Positions 8,716 to 16,635 of a DNA stretch of 64,000 nt are shown in pieces; the first letter of the stretch is position 1; each line of letters opens with the position of its first letter. The translations under genes and the position numbers were made by a program. The stretch is from Saprospiraceae bacterium (GTDB lineage: Bacteria; Bacteroidota; Bacteroidia; Chitinophagales; Saprospiraceae). The stretch spans positions 1-64,000 of the forward strand of contig JAJCYI010000160.1 of NCBI GenBank assembly GCA_029263015.1, written 5' to 3'. The notes beneath the pieces are model-generated. The model had not been told where the DNA came from. It was given only the letters and a program-made list of their open reading frames with translations, and did no database searches.

Positions 8716-10260
8716 ATGGCTCAACCAGCAGATCAATTCAAGAAACTTGTCGCTCATTGCAAAGAATACGGATTCATTTATCAGTCATCAGAAGTATATG
8801 ATGGCCTTGCAGCTGTATATGATTATGGCCCTTATGGCGTTCTGCTGAAAAACAACATCAAGGAATATTGGTGGAAATCCATGGTACAGATGCATGAAAA
8901 TATCGTGGGTATCGATGCCGCCATTTTTATGCATCCAAAAACATGGAAGGCGTCTGGCCACGTGGATGCATTTAACGACCCGTTGGTGGACAACAAAGAT
9001 AGCAAAAAACGCTACCGGGCGGACCAGCTCATTGAAGGTGCTGTGGATAAAATTTTGGCGAAAGCCGACAAAGAAGTAACCAAAGCCAAAAAGCGTTTTG
9101 GTGAAAGCTTCGATGAGGCAATGTTCCGTCAGACCAACGACCGGGTTGTCAGGTACGGTACACGGGCCAAGGATATCCTTGACCGCATGAACGCCGCCCT
9201 GAATGCTGAAGACATGGAGGGGTTGAAAAACCTGATCGAAGAACTGGAAATTGCCTGTCCCGAGAGTGGTTCTAAAAACTGGACGGATGTGCGCCAGTTC
9301 AACCTGATGTTTTCGACCCAAATGGGAAATGTGGCTGGTGAAAATGACAAACTCTACCTCCGCCCAGAGACGGCCCAGGGGATTTTTGTAAACTTCTTGA
9401 ACGTGCAGAAAACGACCCGTCAGAAGCTGCCATTTGGAATCGCTCAAATCGGCAAGGCTTTCAGGAACGAGATCGTTGCGCGGCAGTTTATTTTCAGGAT
9501 GCGGGAATTTGAACAGATGGAAATGCAGTTTTTTATCAAACCTGGGACCCAGCAAGAATGGTATGACTACTGGAAAGATGCCAGGATGAAATGGCACCTG
9601 TCTCTCGGTACGCCTGAAAGCAAACTTCGCTTTCATGACCATGAAAATCTCGCCCATTATGCCGATGCGGCTGCGGATATTGAGTTTGAATTTCCTTTTG
9701 GTTTCAAAGAACTCGAAGGTATTCACTCCCGCACTGATTTCGACCTCAAGGCACACCAAGACCTGTCAGGCAAAAAACTACAATATTTTGATCCTGAGAC
9801 AAACGAAAACTATGTGCCTTACGTGCTCGAAACGTCCATCGGCTGCGACCGAATGTTTCTCGCCATAATGAGTCATTACTTGCAGGAAGAAGTTGTTGGT
9901 GAGAACTCAACCAATACCCGCGATGTGCTAAAACTGCATCCGGCGTTGGCACCTATCAAATTTGCGGTGATGCCGCTCAAACGGAACGAAGAAGCTTTGG
10001 TAGAAAAAGCAAAAGGTATTTTCAATCTGTTGAAATTTTCTTTCCCCGGTCAATATGACGACACAGGCAGCATCGGGAAATTATACCGCCGCCAGGATGC
10101 CATCGGTACACCGTTTTGCATCACTGTTGATTTTGAAACTTTGGAAAACAATACCGTCACCGTGCGCGAGCGCGATAGTATGCAGCAGGAACGGGTGAGT
10201 ATTGGTGCGTTGGAAGAGATGATCGGGGAGAAGGTGGATATGAGGGGGTTGTTAAAGTAA
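8716..10260 (+). CDS. glyS: Glycyl-tRNA synthetase (alpha2, class II)
   Basis: Charges tRNA-Gly with glycine. The protein has 514 residues, as expected for the single-chain dimeric (eukaryote/Bacteroidota-type) enzyme and not the alpha2-beta2 type. Visible blocks are KEYGFIYQSSEVYDGLAAVY at the N-terminus with DYGPYGVLLKNNIKEYWW, motif 2 at FRNEIVARQFIFRMREFEQM, and motif 3 with SIGCDRMFLAIM. The C-terminal anticodon-binding domain starts near LAPIKFAVMPLKRNEE. The ATG at 8716 gives the typical N-terminus. A heptamer array fills the ribosome-binding region. Confidence 0.97.
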   Translation: MAQPADQFKKLVAHCKEYGFIYQSSEVYDGLAAVYDYGPYGVLLKNNIKEYWWKSMVQMHENIVGIDAAIFMHPKTWKASGHVDAFNDPLVDNKDSKKRYRADQLIEGAVDKILAKADKEVTKAKKRFGESFDEAMFRQTNDRVVRYGTRAKDILDRMNAALNAEDMEGLKNLIEELEIACPESGSKNWTDVRQFNLMFSTQMGNVAGENDKLYLRPETAQGIFVNFLNVQKTTRQKLPFGIAQIGKAFRNEIVARQFIFRMREFEQMEMQFFIKPGTQQEWYDYWKDARMKWHLSLGTPESKLRFHDHENLAHYADAAADIEFEFPFGFKELEGIHSRTDFDLKAHQDLSGKKLQYFDPETNENYVPYVLETSIGCDRMFLAIMSHYLQEEVVGENSTNTRDVLKLHPALAPIKFAVMPLKRNEEALVEKAKGIFNLLKFSFPGQYDDTGSIGKLYRRQDAIGTPFCITVDFETLENNTVTVRERDSMQQERVSIGALEEMIGEKVDMRGLLK

Positions 10261-10308
10261 ATTGATTATGTTGCAGGGTTCTTTCATTTTTATCACCTTT
10301 TAAATCAG

Positions 10309-10836
10309 ATGATTATGGATCCTTTTATTGCTGAAATCAAACTTTTCGGTGGCAACTTTGCACCCCGTGGCTGGGCACTCTGCCAAGGTCAACTTTTACC
10401 CATCTCACAAAACCAAGCCCTCTTTTCTATTCTTGGAACAATGTATGGTGGCGATGGCCGAACCACCTTTGCATTGCCTGACTTACGCGGCCGAGTGGCA
10501 CTCAGTTCTGGGCAAGGACCTGGGCTGAGCAATTATGCAGAAGGACACAAAGGAGGCGCTGAGCAGGTCACGCTCAATACCAACCAAATCCCTGCACATA
10601 ACCATGGGCTTCATGCCAACGAAAAAGCCGCCACAACCAATGCCCCCGCTGGAGCAGCCCTTGCCAATACGCGTGGTCGGGATTGGGATTATGACTCATC
10701 CGGTGATGTAAATACTACTTTATCCGATAAATCTATCGGCCATACTGGTGGGGGCCAGTCACACGAAAATCGGCAACCATATCTTGCCGTGAATTACATT
10801 ATTGCGCTGGAAGGTGTTTTCCCTTCCAGGAATTAA
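10309..10836 (+). CDS. Phage tail-collar domain protein (microcystin-dependent-protein type)
   Basis: Protein of 175 residues with the collar domain: MDPFIAEIKLFGGNFAPRGW, then GQLLPISQNQALFSILGTMY, GGDGRTTFALPDLRGRV and NQIPAHNHGLHA. It ends with the usual HENRQPYLAVNYIIALEG block. The fold comes from phage tail short-fibre proteins; bacterial chromosomal copies of this type are widespread and of uncertain role, often in groups of two or three. Here it stands alone, 48 bp after glyS and before a strong terminator. There are two possible starts, M1 at 10309 and M3 at 10315 (MDPF); the second matches relatives better. No export signal is visible. Confidence 0.88.
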   Translation: MIMDPFIAEIKLFGGNFAPRGWALCQGQLLPISQNQALFSILGTMYGGDGRTTFALPDLRGRVALSSGQGPGLSNYAEGHKGGAEQVTLNTNQIPAHNHGLHANEKAATTNAPAGAALANTRGRDWDYDSSGDVNTTLSDKSIGHTGGGQSHENRQPYLAVNYIIALEGVFPSRN

Positions 10837-10844
10837 TGATTAAA

Positions 10845-10879
10845 AAATACCGGCACAGATTTGATCTGTGCCGGTATTT
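10845..10879. terminator. Bidirectional intrinsic terminator
   Basis: AAATACCGGCACAGAT (10845-10860) pairs perfectly with ATCTGTGCCGGTATTT (10864-10879) across the three-base loop TTG. It lies between convergent genes, the tail-collar gene and the fic gene. Confidence 0.85.
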
Positions 10880-10922
10880 CACTTTTATGAAAAAGATCAG
10901 GTTGCACCTGAACTGATCCATC

Positions 10923-11717
10923 CTATTTTTCAAGCCCTTCAACCAACATTAACAATAAAGGAAGACATTTGCCGTAATCCAACGCTTCGTAATCAATCCC
11001 GATGTGTAGGTTTTTATAATAAGCTTGCAGGTTGTGGTAATAATATTTTTCGGATTGGATATTCCATGCTTTAATTCCCAATTTTTCCGCGAGAAACCAT
11101 TTTTCAAGCAATCTTGCTGTCCGCCCATTTCCGTCTTCAAAAGGGTGGATCTTTAAAAAAACAAGTTGGATCATAGCTGCAAAATAAAAAGATTCTTCAA
11201 TTGTTAATTCTGTTGCTAAAATCAATTTGATGTCAGTAAATAAATTTTCGATTTCTCGATTTACAATATCTGGATGTGCAGCTACATAAACGATTTTATC
11301 TTCATTATCAAGAATGAATTCCATTCCGTGCCGAACCCGACCCCTTCCAGCTTTTTTTAATAAATGGACAGACAACAAAGCATGGGCTTTCAATATATTG
11401 TCAAAATTCAGTGTATTTTTTTTTGCAAATTGGTAAGCAGCTAATAAGTCGTCCGTTTTTTTCGTGTAGTCCTTTTTAAATACACCTGGTTTTATTTGAG
11501 ATTTCAGATACGAATCCACTTCAATTTGTTCACCCTCGATCATGGAAGAATAGGCAGCGGCAATGGAAGTGTAAAAGCTAAAAGTTTCTGTTGATAATTG
11601 ATGCTTGGTTGGTAAAGTTTCAAAGGCTTGTGACAAATCAATAGGCAATTGTTCCCGAAAAACGACTAAGTATTCAGGGCGAATGATTTGCAATTTATTT
11701 TCACTTTGCTCATTCAT
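10923..11717 (-). CDS. Fic family protein (probable protein AMPylase)
   Basis: Transfers AMP or a related group to hydroxyl groups on target proteins (family knowledge). The catalytic motif HPFEDGNGRTAR is at residues 191-202. An inhibitory motif of the form [S/T]xxxE[G/N] is present as SSMIEG (57-62), so this is a class II Fic protein with its own N-terminal inhibitory helix; Glu61 should block the ATP gamma-phosphate site. The length of 264 residues is short for class II, which often has an added wHTH domain. No antitoxin gene is adjacent. The target is unknown. Confidence 0.92.
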   Translation of the reverse strand: MNEQSENKLQIIRPEYLVVFREQLPIDLSQAFETLPTKHQLSTETFSFYTSIAAAYSSMIEGEQIEVDSYLKSQIKPGVFKKDYTKKTDDLLAAYQFAKKNTLNFDNILKAHALLSVHLLKKAGRGRVRHGMEFILDNEDKIVYVAAHPDIVNREIENLFTDIKLILATELTIEESFYFAAMIQLVFLKIHPFEDGNGRTARLLEKWFLAEKLGIKAWNIQSEKYYYHNLQAYYKNLHIGIDYEALDYGKCLPLLLMLVEGLEK

Positions 11718-11757
11718 AGGGTAAAGTTAACGGAAATAATGTTCATATAACCTTTCG

Positions 11758-11765
11758 TATATTTG
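11758..11765 (+). promoter_or_regulatory. Probable -7 element for the ornithine-cyclodeaminase-family gene
   Basis: TATATTTG fits TAnnTTTG and lies 37 bp before the ATG at 11803. A -33 TTTG was not found. Confidence 0.4.
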
Positions 11766-11802
11766 TCGAAGTATATTTGGCAGGAAGCAACTTGCATAAT
11801 AC

Positions 11803-12717
11803 ATGAAAAACATCACTGCACAACAAATCGAGACTGTTTTTTCTTACCAAGAATTTGTCCCTTTTCTCGCTGAATATTTATCCCGAAAAATTGAAGTTCC
11901 ACAGCGAAACCATTTCGATATTGGCGACAACACACTTCTGTTAATGCCTGCCTGGAACGACAATTATTGTGGGGTAAAAATAGCAACCGCTTTTCCCAAT
12001 AACCGCAAAATAAACAAACCGACCATCCATGCCGTCTATACTTTATTTAATGCAAAAACAGGAGAACCATTGGCGCAAATGGATGGAAAAATAATTACCA
12101 ATAAAAGAACAGCGGCAGCATCTGCTTTGGCAAGTTTATATTTGTCAAAAAAAGAAAGTAATAATTTATTGATGATGGGAAACGGCGCATTGTGCCCTGA
12201 ATTAATAAATGCGCACGCAATTGTAAGACCCATTAAAAATGTAAAAATATGGGGCAGGAATATTGATCATGTAAATAAAGTAATCAATGAAAATAATTTG
12301 GAAAATTTAAATGTAAAAATTTCAGAAAATATCGAAAAAGATATTGCGGAAGCAGATGTTATTTCATGTGCAACCAGTTCAGTCAAGCCAATTGTTTTAG
12401 GAAAATATATTACGCCTGGCACGCATGTCGATCTTGTTGGAAGTTACAAACCTAATATGCGGGAAGCTGACGATGTATTAATTAAAAAAGCGAGTATATA
12501 CATTGACAATATTTCTGCGAAACACGAATGTGGTGATATTTTTATTCCGTTAAAGAATAAAATAATAAACGAAGATTCCATAAAAGGAACACTTGAAGAA
12601 TTGGCCACAAAAAAGATAAATGGAAGAATAAGCCAAAAAGAAATCACGCTTTTTAAATCAGTTGGTTTTGCATTGGAGGATTTGGCAGCGGCGGAATATT
12701 TATTTCAAAAAATATAA
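11803..12717 (+). CDS. Ornithine cyclodeaminase / mu-crystallin family NAD(P)-binding protein
   Basis: Protein of 304 residues. The N-terminal half has the family pattern (HFDIGDNTLLLMPAWND and GVKIATAFPNNRKINKPT, then MDGKIITNKRTAAASALAS), followed by a Rossmann domain (LMMGNGALCPELINAHAIVR) and DVISCATSSVKPIV with GTHVDLVGSYKPNMREADD. Members can be ornithine cyclodeaminase, alanine dehydrogenase, ketimine reductase or pyrroline-2-carboxylate reductase. Since a hydroxyproline pair is encoded 15 kb away, a pyrroline-2-carboxylate reductase role is possible but not shown. The dinucleotide motif GNGALC lacks the usual third Gly. It converges on the chitinase gene with only 8 bp between stop codons. 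Confidence 0.85.
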   Translation: MKNITAQQIETVFSYQEFVPFLAEYLSRKIEVPQRNHFDIGDNTLLLMPAWNDNYCGVKIATAFPNNRKINKPTIHAVYTLFNAKTGEPLAQMDGKIITNKRTAAASALASLYLSKKESNNLLMMGNGALCPELINAHAIVRPIKNVKIWGRNIDHVNKVINENNLENLNVKISENIEKDIAEADVISCATSSVKPIVLGKYITPGTHVDLVGSYKPNMREADDVLIKKASIYIDNISAKHECGDIFIPLKNKIINEDSIKGTLEELATKKINGRISQKEITLFKSVGFALEDLAAAEYLFQKI

Positions 12718-12725
12718 CTCATTCC

Positions 12726-14168
12726 TTACCATCCCCCGTCAAAATATCGTTTTGGCACATCGCCTTTGCGCTTTTTTTTCCGACGCTTCTTTTTTTTCTT
12801 TTTTTCTTTTTTTGAAATATCCGAATGGAAAACTAATCTTGGGGCAAATGATTTGCGGGTCACCTCAAAGCGTTTATGCGGTAATCGGTTAACCTCTATT
12901 TTCTCTCGTACAGCCCATCCCATTTGCTGGCAAAGCTCCTCGTTTAAGGCGTCGGCCAAGGGTGTTTTTTCAATTGTACCGTTCCTGGTTTTATTTTCAA
13001 TACAATCACTTGTGATGTCCCAAACAATTGCCCCGGCCAAACCATTTTCGAGAATATACCTAGCCTTTCTTTTTATGGAGCGTTCGTCTTCAAAGGTGAC
13101 AAAGGTCTGTAGCTTTTTTCCTTTTAGGTACGGTACTTCGGCATGGTCGTCCCAGTGGTAATTGAATTTGCTTTGGTTGGCGAGTATATTGTAAAAGGTT
13201 GGTGCTCCTCGATCAGCAGAAAAGGTTTTTTTATCCGTTATTCTTCTAGTTGCTACATGGATGTCTGGTTGTCCTTTTGTTTTCAAGCTCCGGCCAAAAA
13301 AAGCGAGGCCAATGTTTATTTTTGAAGCGGGCACGTTGTAGCGCTCCATCAAATACCGCACGGCGCTGTCCATGTCGTATCCGTCCAACCCGATCCTCGG
13401 TGCAAAAAGTGCTGAATGGTGGTTCGTCCGGCTGGGGGTGCTGCCATAGAAATCGTAAGTCATCAGGTTGACAAAGTCCAAAAGTGGAACCACCTGCTCC
13501 CATTCGATCTGGTTCATATGGGAAGCTCCTGCCCCGAAGTCGGCAGTGAGCAGCAGTTGCTTGCCAGTTTCTTTTTGCAAAATATCAAAAGCTTGGCGTA
13601 TCTCCCGAAGTAGTAAAGTGAAGTTTTCTTTATCAACCGATTTCCCATTCTGTGACTTATAACCAGGGTATTCCCAGTCGATGTCAACACCATCAACCTT
13701 ATAAATACGAACCAGCTCTGCACAACTTTGCGCGAATGTTCTGCGCCTAACTTCACTTTCAGCAATGATCGAAAAGTTTTCCGACATCGTCCAGCCACCA
13801 ATGGAGATTAGGACTTTCACGCCATGCTCGTGTGCCTTGTCGATCAACGAAGTTCCTTTGATATGCCAATCGGGGAAGATGTTCCTACTCTTTTTATAGG
13901 CACTGGGGGCTGATGGGCTTATCGCTCCAATCAGCAGTGTTTTATCGGCATAAGGATCGAAAAGGGAAATACTTCCGTCAATATTAGGTTGGAAAAAAGC
14001 GTAGTTGATGACGGTGTACTTGCTGTAATCTATTGTGGAGGGGTTAACCAAGCGTCCCCTGTCATACCATTTCCAACTGGGAAAAAAAGCACAAACCTCC
14101 CGGCATGGCTGTGCGAACAGCGAGCCACTAAAATACAACAGAAATAAGAGGTGCAGGATTTTCATCAA
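12726..14168 (-). CDS. Glycoside hydrolase family 18 chitinase with a Lys/Arg-rich tail
   Basis: Secreted enzyme of 480 residues that should hydrolyse beta-1,4 links in chitin or related glycans. The signal peptide is about residues 1-19 (ILHLLFLLYFSGSLFA). The GH18 catalytic motif DGVDIDWEYP is at about 156-165 with the acid Glu; before it comes KVLISIGGWTMS and after it VNLMTYDFYGS, both substrate-cleft blocks. The C-terminal ~45 residues follow the barrel and hold an almost unbroken Lys/Arg stretch, coded by A-rich runs (near 12766-12820), then a short end DVPKRYFDGGW. No T9SS domain or carbohydrate-binding module is seen. The homopolymer runs could slip during replication. Confidence 0.92.
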   Translation of the reverse strand: MMKILHLLFLLYFSGSLFAQPCREVCAFFPSWKWYDRGRLVNPSTIDYSKYTVINYAFFQPNIDGSISLFDPYADKTLLIGAISPSAPSAYKKSRNIFPDWHIKGTSLIDKAHEHGVKVLISIGGWTMSENFSIIAESEVRRRTFAQSCAELVRIYKVDGVDIDWEYPGYKSQNGKSVDKENFTLLLREIRQAFDILQKETGKQLLLTADFGAGASHMNQIEWEQVVPLLDFVNLMTYDFYGSTPSRTNHHSALFAPRIGLDGYDMDSAVRYLMERYNVPASKINIGLAFFGRSLKTKGQPDIHVATRRITDKKTFSADRGAPTFYNILANQSKFNYHWDDHAEVPYLKGKKLQTFVTFEDERSIKRKARYILENGLAGAIVWDITSDCIENKTRNGTIEKTPLADALNEELCQQMGWAVREKIEVNRLPHKRFEVTRKSFAPRLVFHSDISKKEKKKKKKRRKKKRKGDVPKRYFDGGW

Positions 14169-14287
14169 TAGAAGCGAATTTGAGGAGTCAGGTTTGAGGG
14201 GTCAGGGGCGGATTTAGGAAAGGGCATTATCCATTTCTAAAAAGCACCCTATTTATATTTCAGCGGATCGTAGTTTTTTTCTGGCCT

Positions 14288-14336
14288 CTGACTCCTGACC
14301 CCTGAAACCTGAAAGCTGAAAGCTGAAACCTGACTC
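14288..14336. repeat. Tandem heptamer array, seven CTGAnnn units
   Basis: Seven contiguous units: CTGACTC, CTGACCC, CTGAAAC, CTGAAAG, CTGAAAG, CTGAAAC, CTGACTC. It ends five bases before the TraB/GumN stop codon. The spacer start near 14184 (GAGGAGTCAGGTTT) is a partial inverted copy, so the whole 170-bp spacer can fold back on itself. Confidence 0.9.
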
Positions 14337-14340
14337 CTCC

Positions 14341-15264
14341 TCAACGTACAGGTTTCACCCTATATCCTTCCTTACGCAATAATGCTACCACACCATTTTC
14401 GCCGCCCAAGTGGCCTGCTCCAACGGCAAAGAACGTAGGTTGCGTAGTCATCATTTCACCCATCACAGGAATCCAGTTTTTATTGCGGGTGTTGAGCAGG
14501 AGGTCTTCGTATTCTGCTATGCCTTCGCTGTCCCCCATCATTTCCACCATGCCCTGAATATCTTGGGTTTTATAGAGTTCGACCATTTTGGCAAACTCCT
14601 CGTTGCCCTCGTCGGAAGACTTGATGCTCTCGACCAGCATTTGAGCTTGGGCTTCATAAGGGATGCTGTCGAATACGCTCATCTGGAATTCCATGGATTC
14701 CAGCCCGCCCATTTTTTTGCCAACGGCTTGTGATATTTCCATGATCTCCATTTCGTAAGAAACCATTTCACCAGAACTCATAGCTGTTGGGGACATATCG
14801 CCCGAAGCCATCACAGTGAGGAACATTGGCTTGATGCGCTCAAACATAAAAAGCGGCATGCCTATTTCGGCGAAATGATCCTGTACCAATTTGTAGTCCT
14901 CCTCATTCAATAAGTCTTTCAGCGTTTTGCCATTGTCCATGAAGGCTTTCATCAACAGGCCCAATTGTGCAGTGATGTCAGTCATATCTTCCATGTTTAT
15001 TTCAAAAACGACCATTTCGGAACGGCCGATAAATAACCTGGTACTATCCGTCAGGAAGAAATCGTCCTTGCCGATCAAGTGGATGGTGCCGTATAGCCAA
15101 GAGGGGGTGGAGAGTTCTTTTCCCGATATTTCCCAGAGCAGGGAGTTTTCATCAGAAGTAGGTGCTTGTGTTTCAGTTTGGGTCGTGGCAACGGCATCTG
15201 CTTGTGCAAATACCGTTGAAAAAGCGATCAAAAATGCAAACAGCGAGGTGATAAGGTATTTCAT
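14341..15264 (-). CDS. TraB/GumN family protein
   Basis: Exported protein of 307 residues, possibly a metalloprotease-like hydrolase of the envelope; its biochemical role is unsettled in the family. I start it at 15264 (MKYLITSLFAFLIAFSTVFA, a signal peptide); an in-frame ATG at 15297 would add 11 residues. The diagnostic N-terminal block is LLWEISGKELSTPSWLYGTI with HLIG. The C-terminal block is FFAVGAGHLGGENGVVALLR with KEGYRVKPV, including the conserved GAGHLGG. The length fits the family. Its upstream region holds the nested ATTTCSGAAAT repeats, possible operators. Confidence 0.9.
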   Translation of the reverse strand: MKYLITSLFAFLIAFSTVFAQADAVATTQTETQAPTSDENSLLWEISGKELSTPSWLYGTIHLIGKDDFFLTDSTRLFIGRSEMVVFEINMEDMTDITAQLGLLMKAFMDNGKTLKDLLNEEDYKLVQDHFAEIGMPLFMFERIKPMFLTVMASGDMSPTAMSSGEMVSYEMEIMEISQAVGKKMGGLESMEFQMSVFDSIPYEAQAQMLVESIKSSDEGNEEFAKMVELYKTQDIQGMVEMMGDSEGIAEYEDLLLNTRNKNWIPVMGEMMTTQPTFFAVGAGHLGGENGVVALLRKEGYRVKPVR

Positions 15265-15297
15265 AAAACAAGTTTTTCCGCTCATGTCCCCTTCCAT

Positions 15298-15479
15298 CTG
15301 ATTTCCGAAATTTCAGCTACTTTGAAATAAGGCTATTGCCCACTCAAGAACACTGCCCACAGACAATTTCGGAAATCTTACAGGGGAAACAAGCACCAAG
15401 ATTTCCGAAATTCGCCCTGAAATGATCGTATGTACTGGGGCTGCCTCAGCTTCGGGTTTACTGAAATTTCGGAAATCAG
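15298..15479. repeat. Nested inverted repeats built on TTTCSGAAA
   Basis: The outer arms (15298-15316 and 15461-15479) are exact 19-bp reverse complements: CTGATTTCCGAAATTTCAG. The inner arms (15365-15379 and 15398-15412) are exact 15-bp reverse complements: AATTTCGGAAATCTT. All four contain TTTC-C/G-GAAA. This 182-bp unit is upstream of the TraB/GumN gene and downstream of the BI-1 gene, in a 367-bp gap. It may be a small non-autonomous element or a set of four operator sites. The rest of the gap (15480-15631) shows nothing distinctive. Confidence 0.85.
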
Positions 15480-15631
15480 TAACAAGGGAACATGAGCGAA
15501 TTTTTCACAAAGATATGGTGATTGGCAATCAGTACCCGATTATCGGGATTTGTTTTTGGACTAATGACCGTATCAACGAGAAAAGGGTGCAGGTTTCCCC
15601 ACACCCTTTCCTGAATATTTTAGAACATATC

Positions 15632-16405
15632 TTAATCCCTGCCAGACAACAGTGCAAGCAAACGGAGCATTTCGACATACAGCCACACCAGGGTAATCAA
15701 AAGTCCCATGGCGCAAAACCACTCCATATAAGCTGGTGCGCCGTATTGTTCCCCTTTTTCAAAATTATCGAAATCGAGCAAAAGGAACATGGCCGCCACG
15801 CCAACTATGACCACGCTGATGACAATGCTAATGGTGCCGCCGCTATGGAGAAATGGTACACTCATGCCAAAAAAGCCGAGGATGAAACTCATCAGGTAAA
15901 CCAAAACGATGGCACCCAATGCCATGTAAAGGCCCATCCTCAGCCTTTCGGTAACTTTAATAATGCCTGTTTTGTAAATGAACAGCATCAGAAACAGCAC
16001 TGAAAAAGTCAAAGTAACAGCATGGAAAACAATAGTCCCACCAAATGACGATGCATAAATCGCCGAAACCGCACCGACAAACAATCCTTCCAACGCTGCA
16101 TAAACGGGCGCAAGGGTCGGTGATAAGTGCCGCTTAAAAGAAGTGATTAAAACAACGATAAGCCCACCAATGGCGCCACCCCACATAAGCAATGGACTTG
16201 GATTGCCATAACTGAATACAGTTGTCAGCATCATGATCCCGAACAGGATGAACGACTTGTTGACAGCGCCTGCTGCCGTCATTTTTTCTGTGATGATATG
16301 AGAGGGGGTCATGCCCGCATCCAAGACTTCTCTTGCACTTTCTTGGAACGCCTTTTCTTTCATAAAAGGGTTGCGGGAGGTACTGAACATATTTCTTCTA
16401 GCCAT
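15632..16405 (-). CDS. Bax inhibitor-1/YccA family membrane protein
   Basis: Integral inner-membrane protein of 257 residues with about seven hydrophobic segments after a ~45-residue cytosolic N-terminus. This is the long YbhL/Bacteroidota variant, with an N-terminal stretch resembling KNMFSTSRNPFMKEKAF and the first helix after ITEKMTAAGAVNKSFILFGI. Family members act as pH-sensitive calcium leak channels in structural work on a bacterial homologue. The Asp-bearing last segments (FDNFEKG near residue 213) fit. It appears to be a single gene, and a hairpin-rich spacer separates it from the TraB gene. Confidence 0.9.
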   Translation of the reverse strand: MARRNMFSTSRNPFMKEKAFQESAREVLDAGMTPSHIITEKMTAAGAVNKSFILFGIMMLTTVFSYGNPSPLLMWGGAIGGLIVVLITSFKRHLSPTLAPVYAALEGLFVGAVSAIYASSFGGTIVFHAVTLTFSVLFLMLFIYKTGIIKVTERLRMGLYMALGAIVLVYLMSFILGFFGMSVPFLHSGGTISIVISVVIVGVAAMFLLLDFDNFEKGEQYGAPAYMEWFCAMGLLITLVWLYVEMLRLLALLSGRD

Positions 16406-16635
16406 GATTGAGGTTTTTTAAATTATGATTGAAGAGCAGCGTAACGGGAAAGTCCGTGTTTGTTATTTCCCAAAACCACCGCAACTCTTTGTGAATATTT
16501 TTTGTGCCTGCAATTTTAGAACAAAATATCCAATGCGTTAGATTTAGCAATGAAAATTATCCGTGAAAACAACAAAACAGACTTGGGCATAATTTGTTTA
16601 TTTTGCCTATTTGAAACACAAACCCGTTCCATCCG

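Noticed and set aside
8788-9759. 323-codon open frame on the minus strand opposite glyS
   Set aside because: It lies wholly within the glyS gene, and the encoded peptide has no recognisable family or signal; such long frames come from codon bias of the real gene.
10309-10836. Prophage signature from the tail-collar gene
   Set aside because: No other phage genes are nearby; lone collar-domain genes are common on bacterial chromosomes.
15422-16003. 193-codon plus-strand frame over the BI-1 gene
   Set aside because: It overlaps most of a clear membrane-protein gene in reverse; rich in His/Gln/Asn as expected for the reverse of hydrophobic codons.
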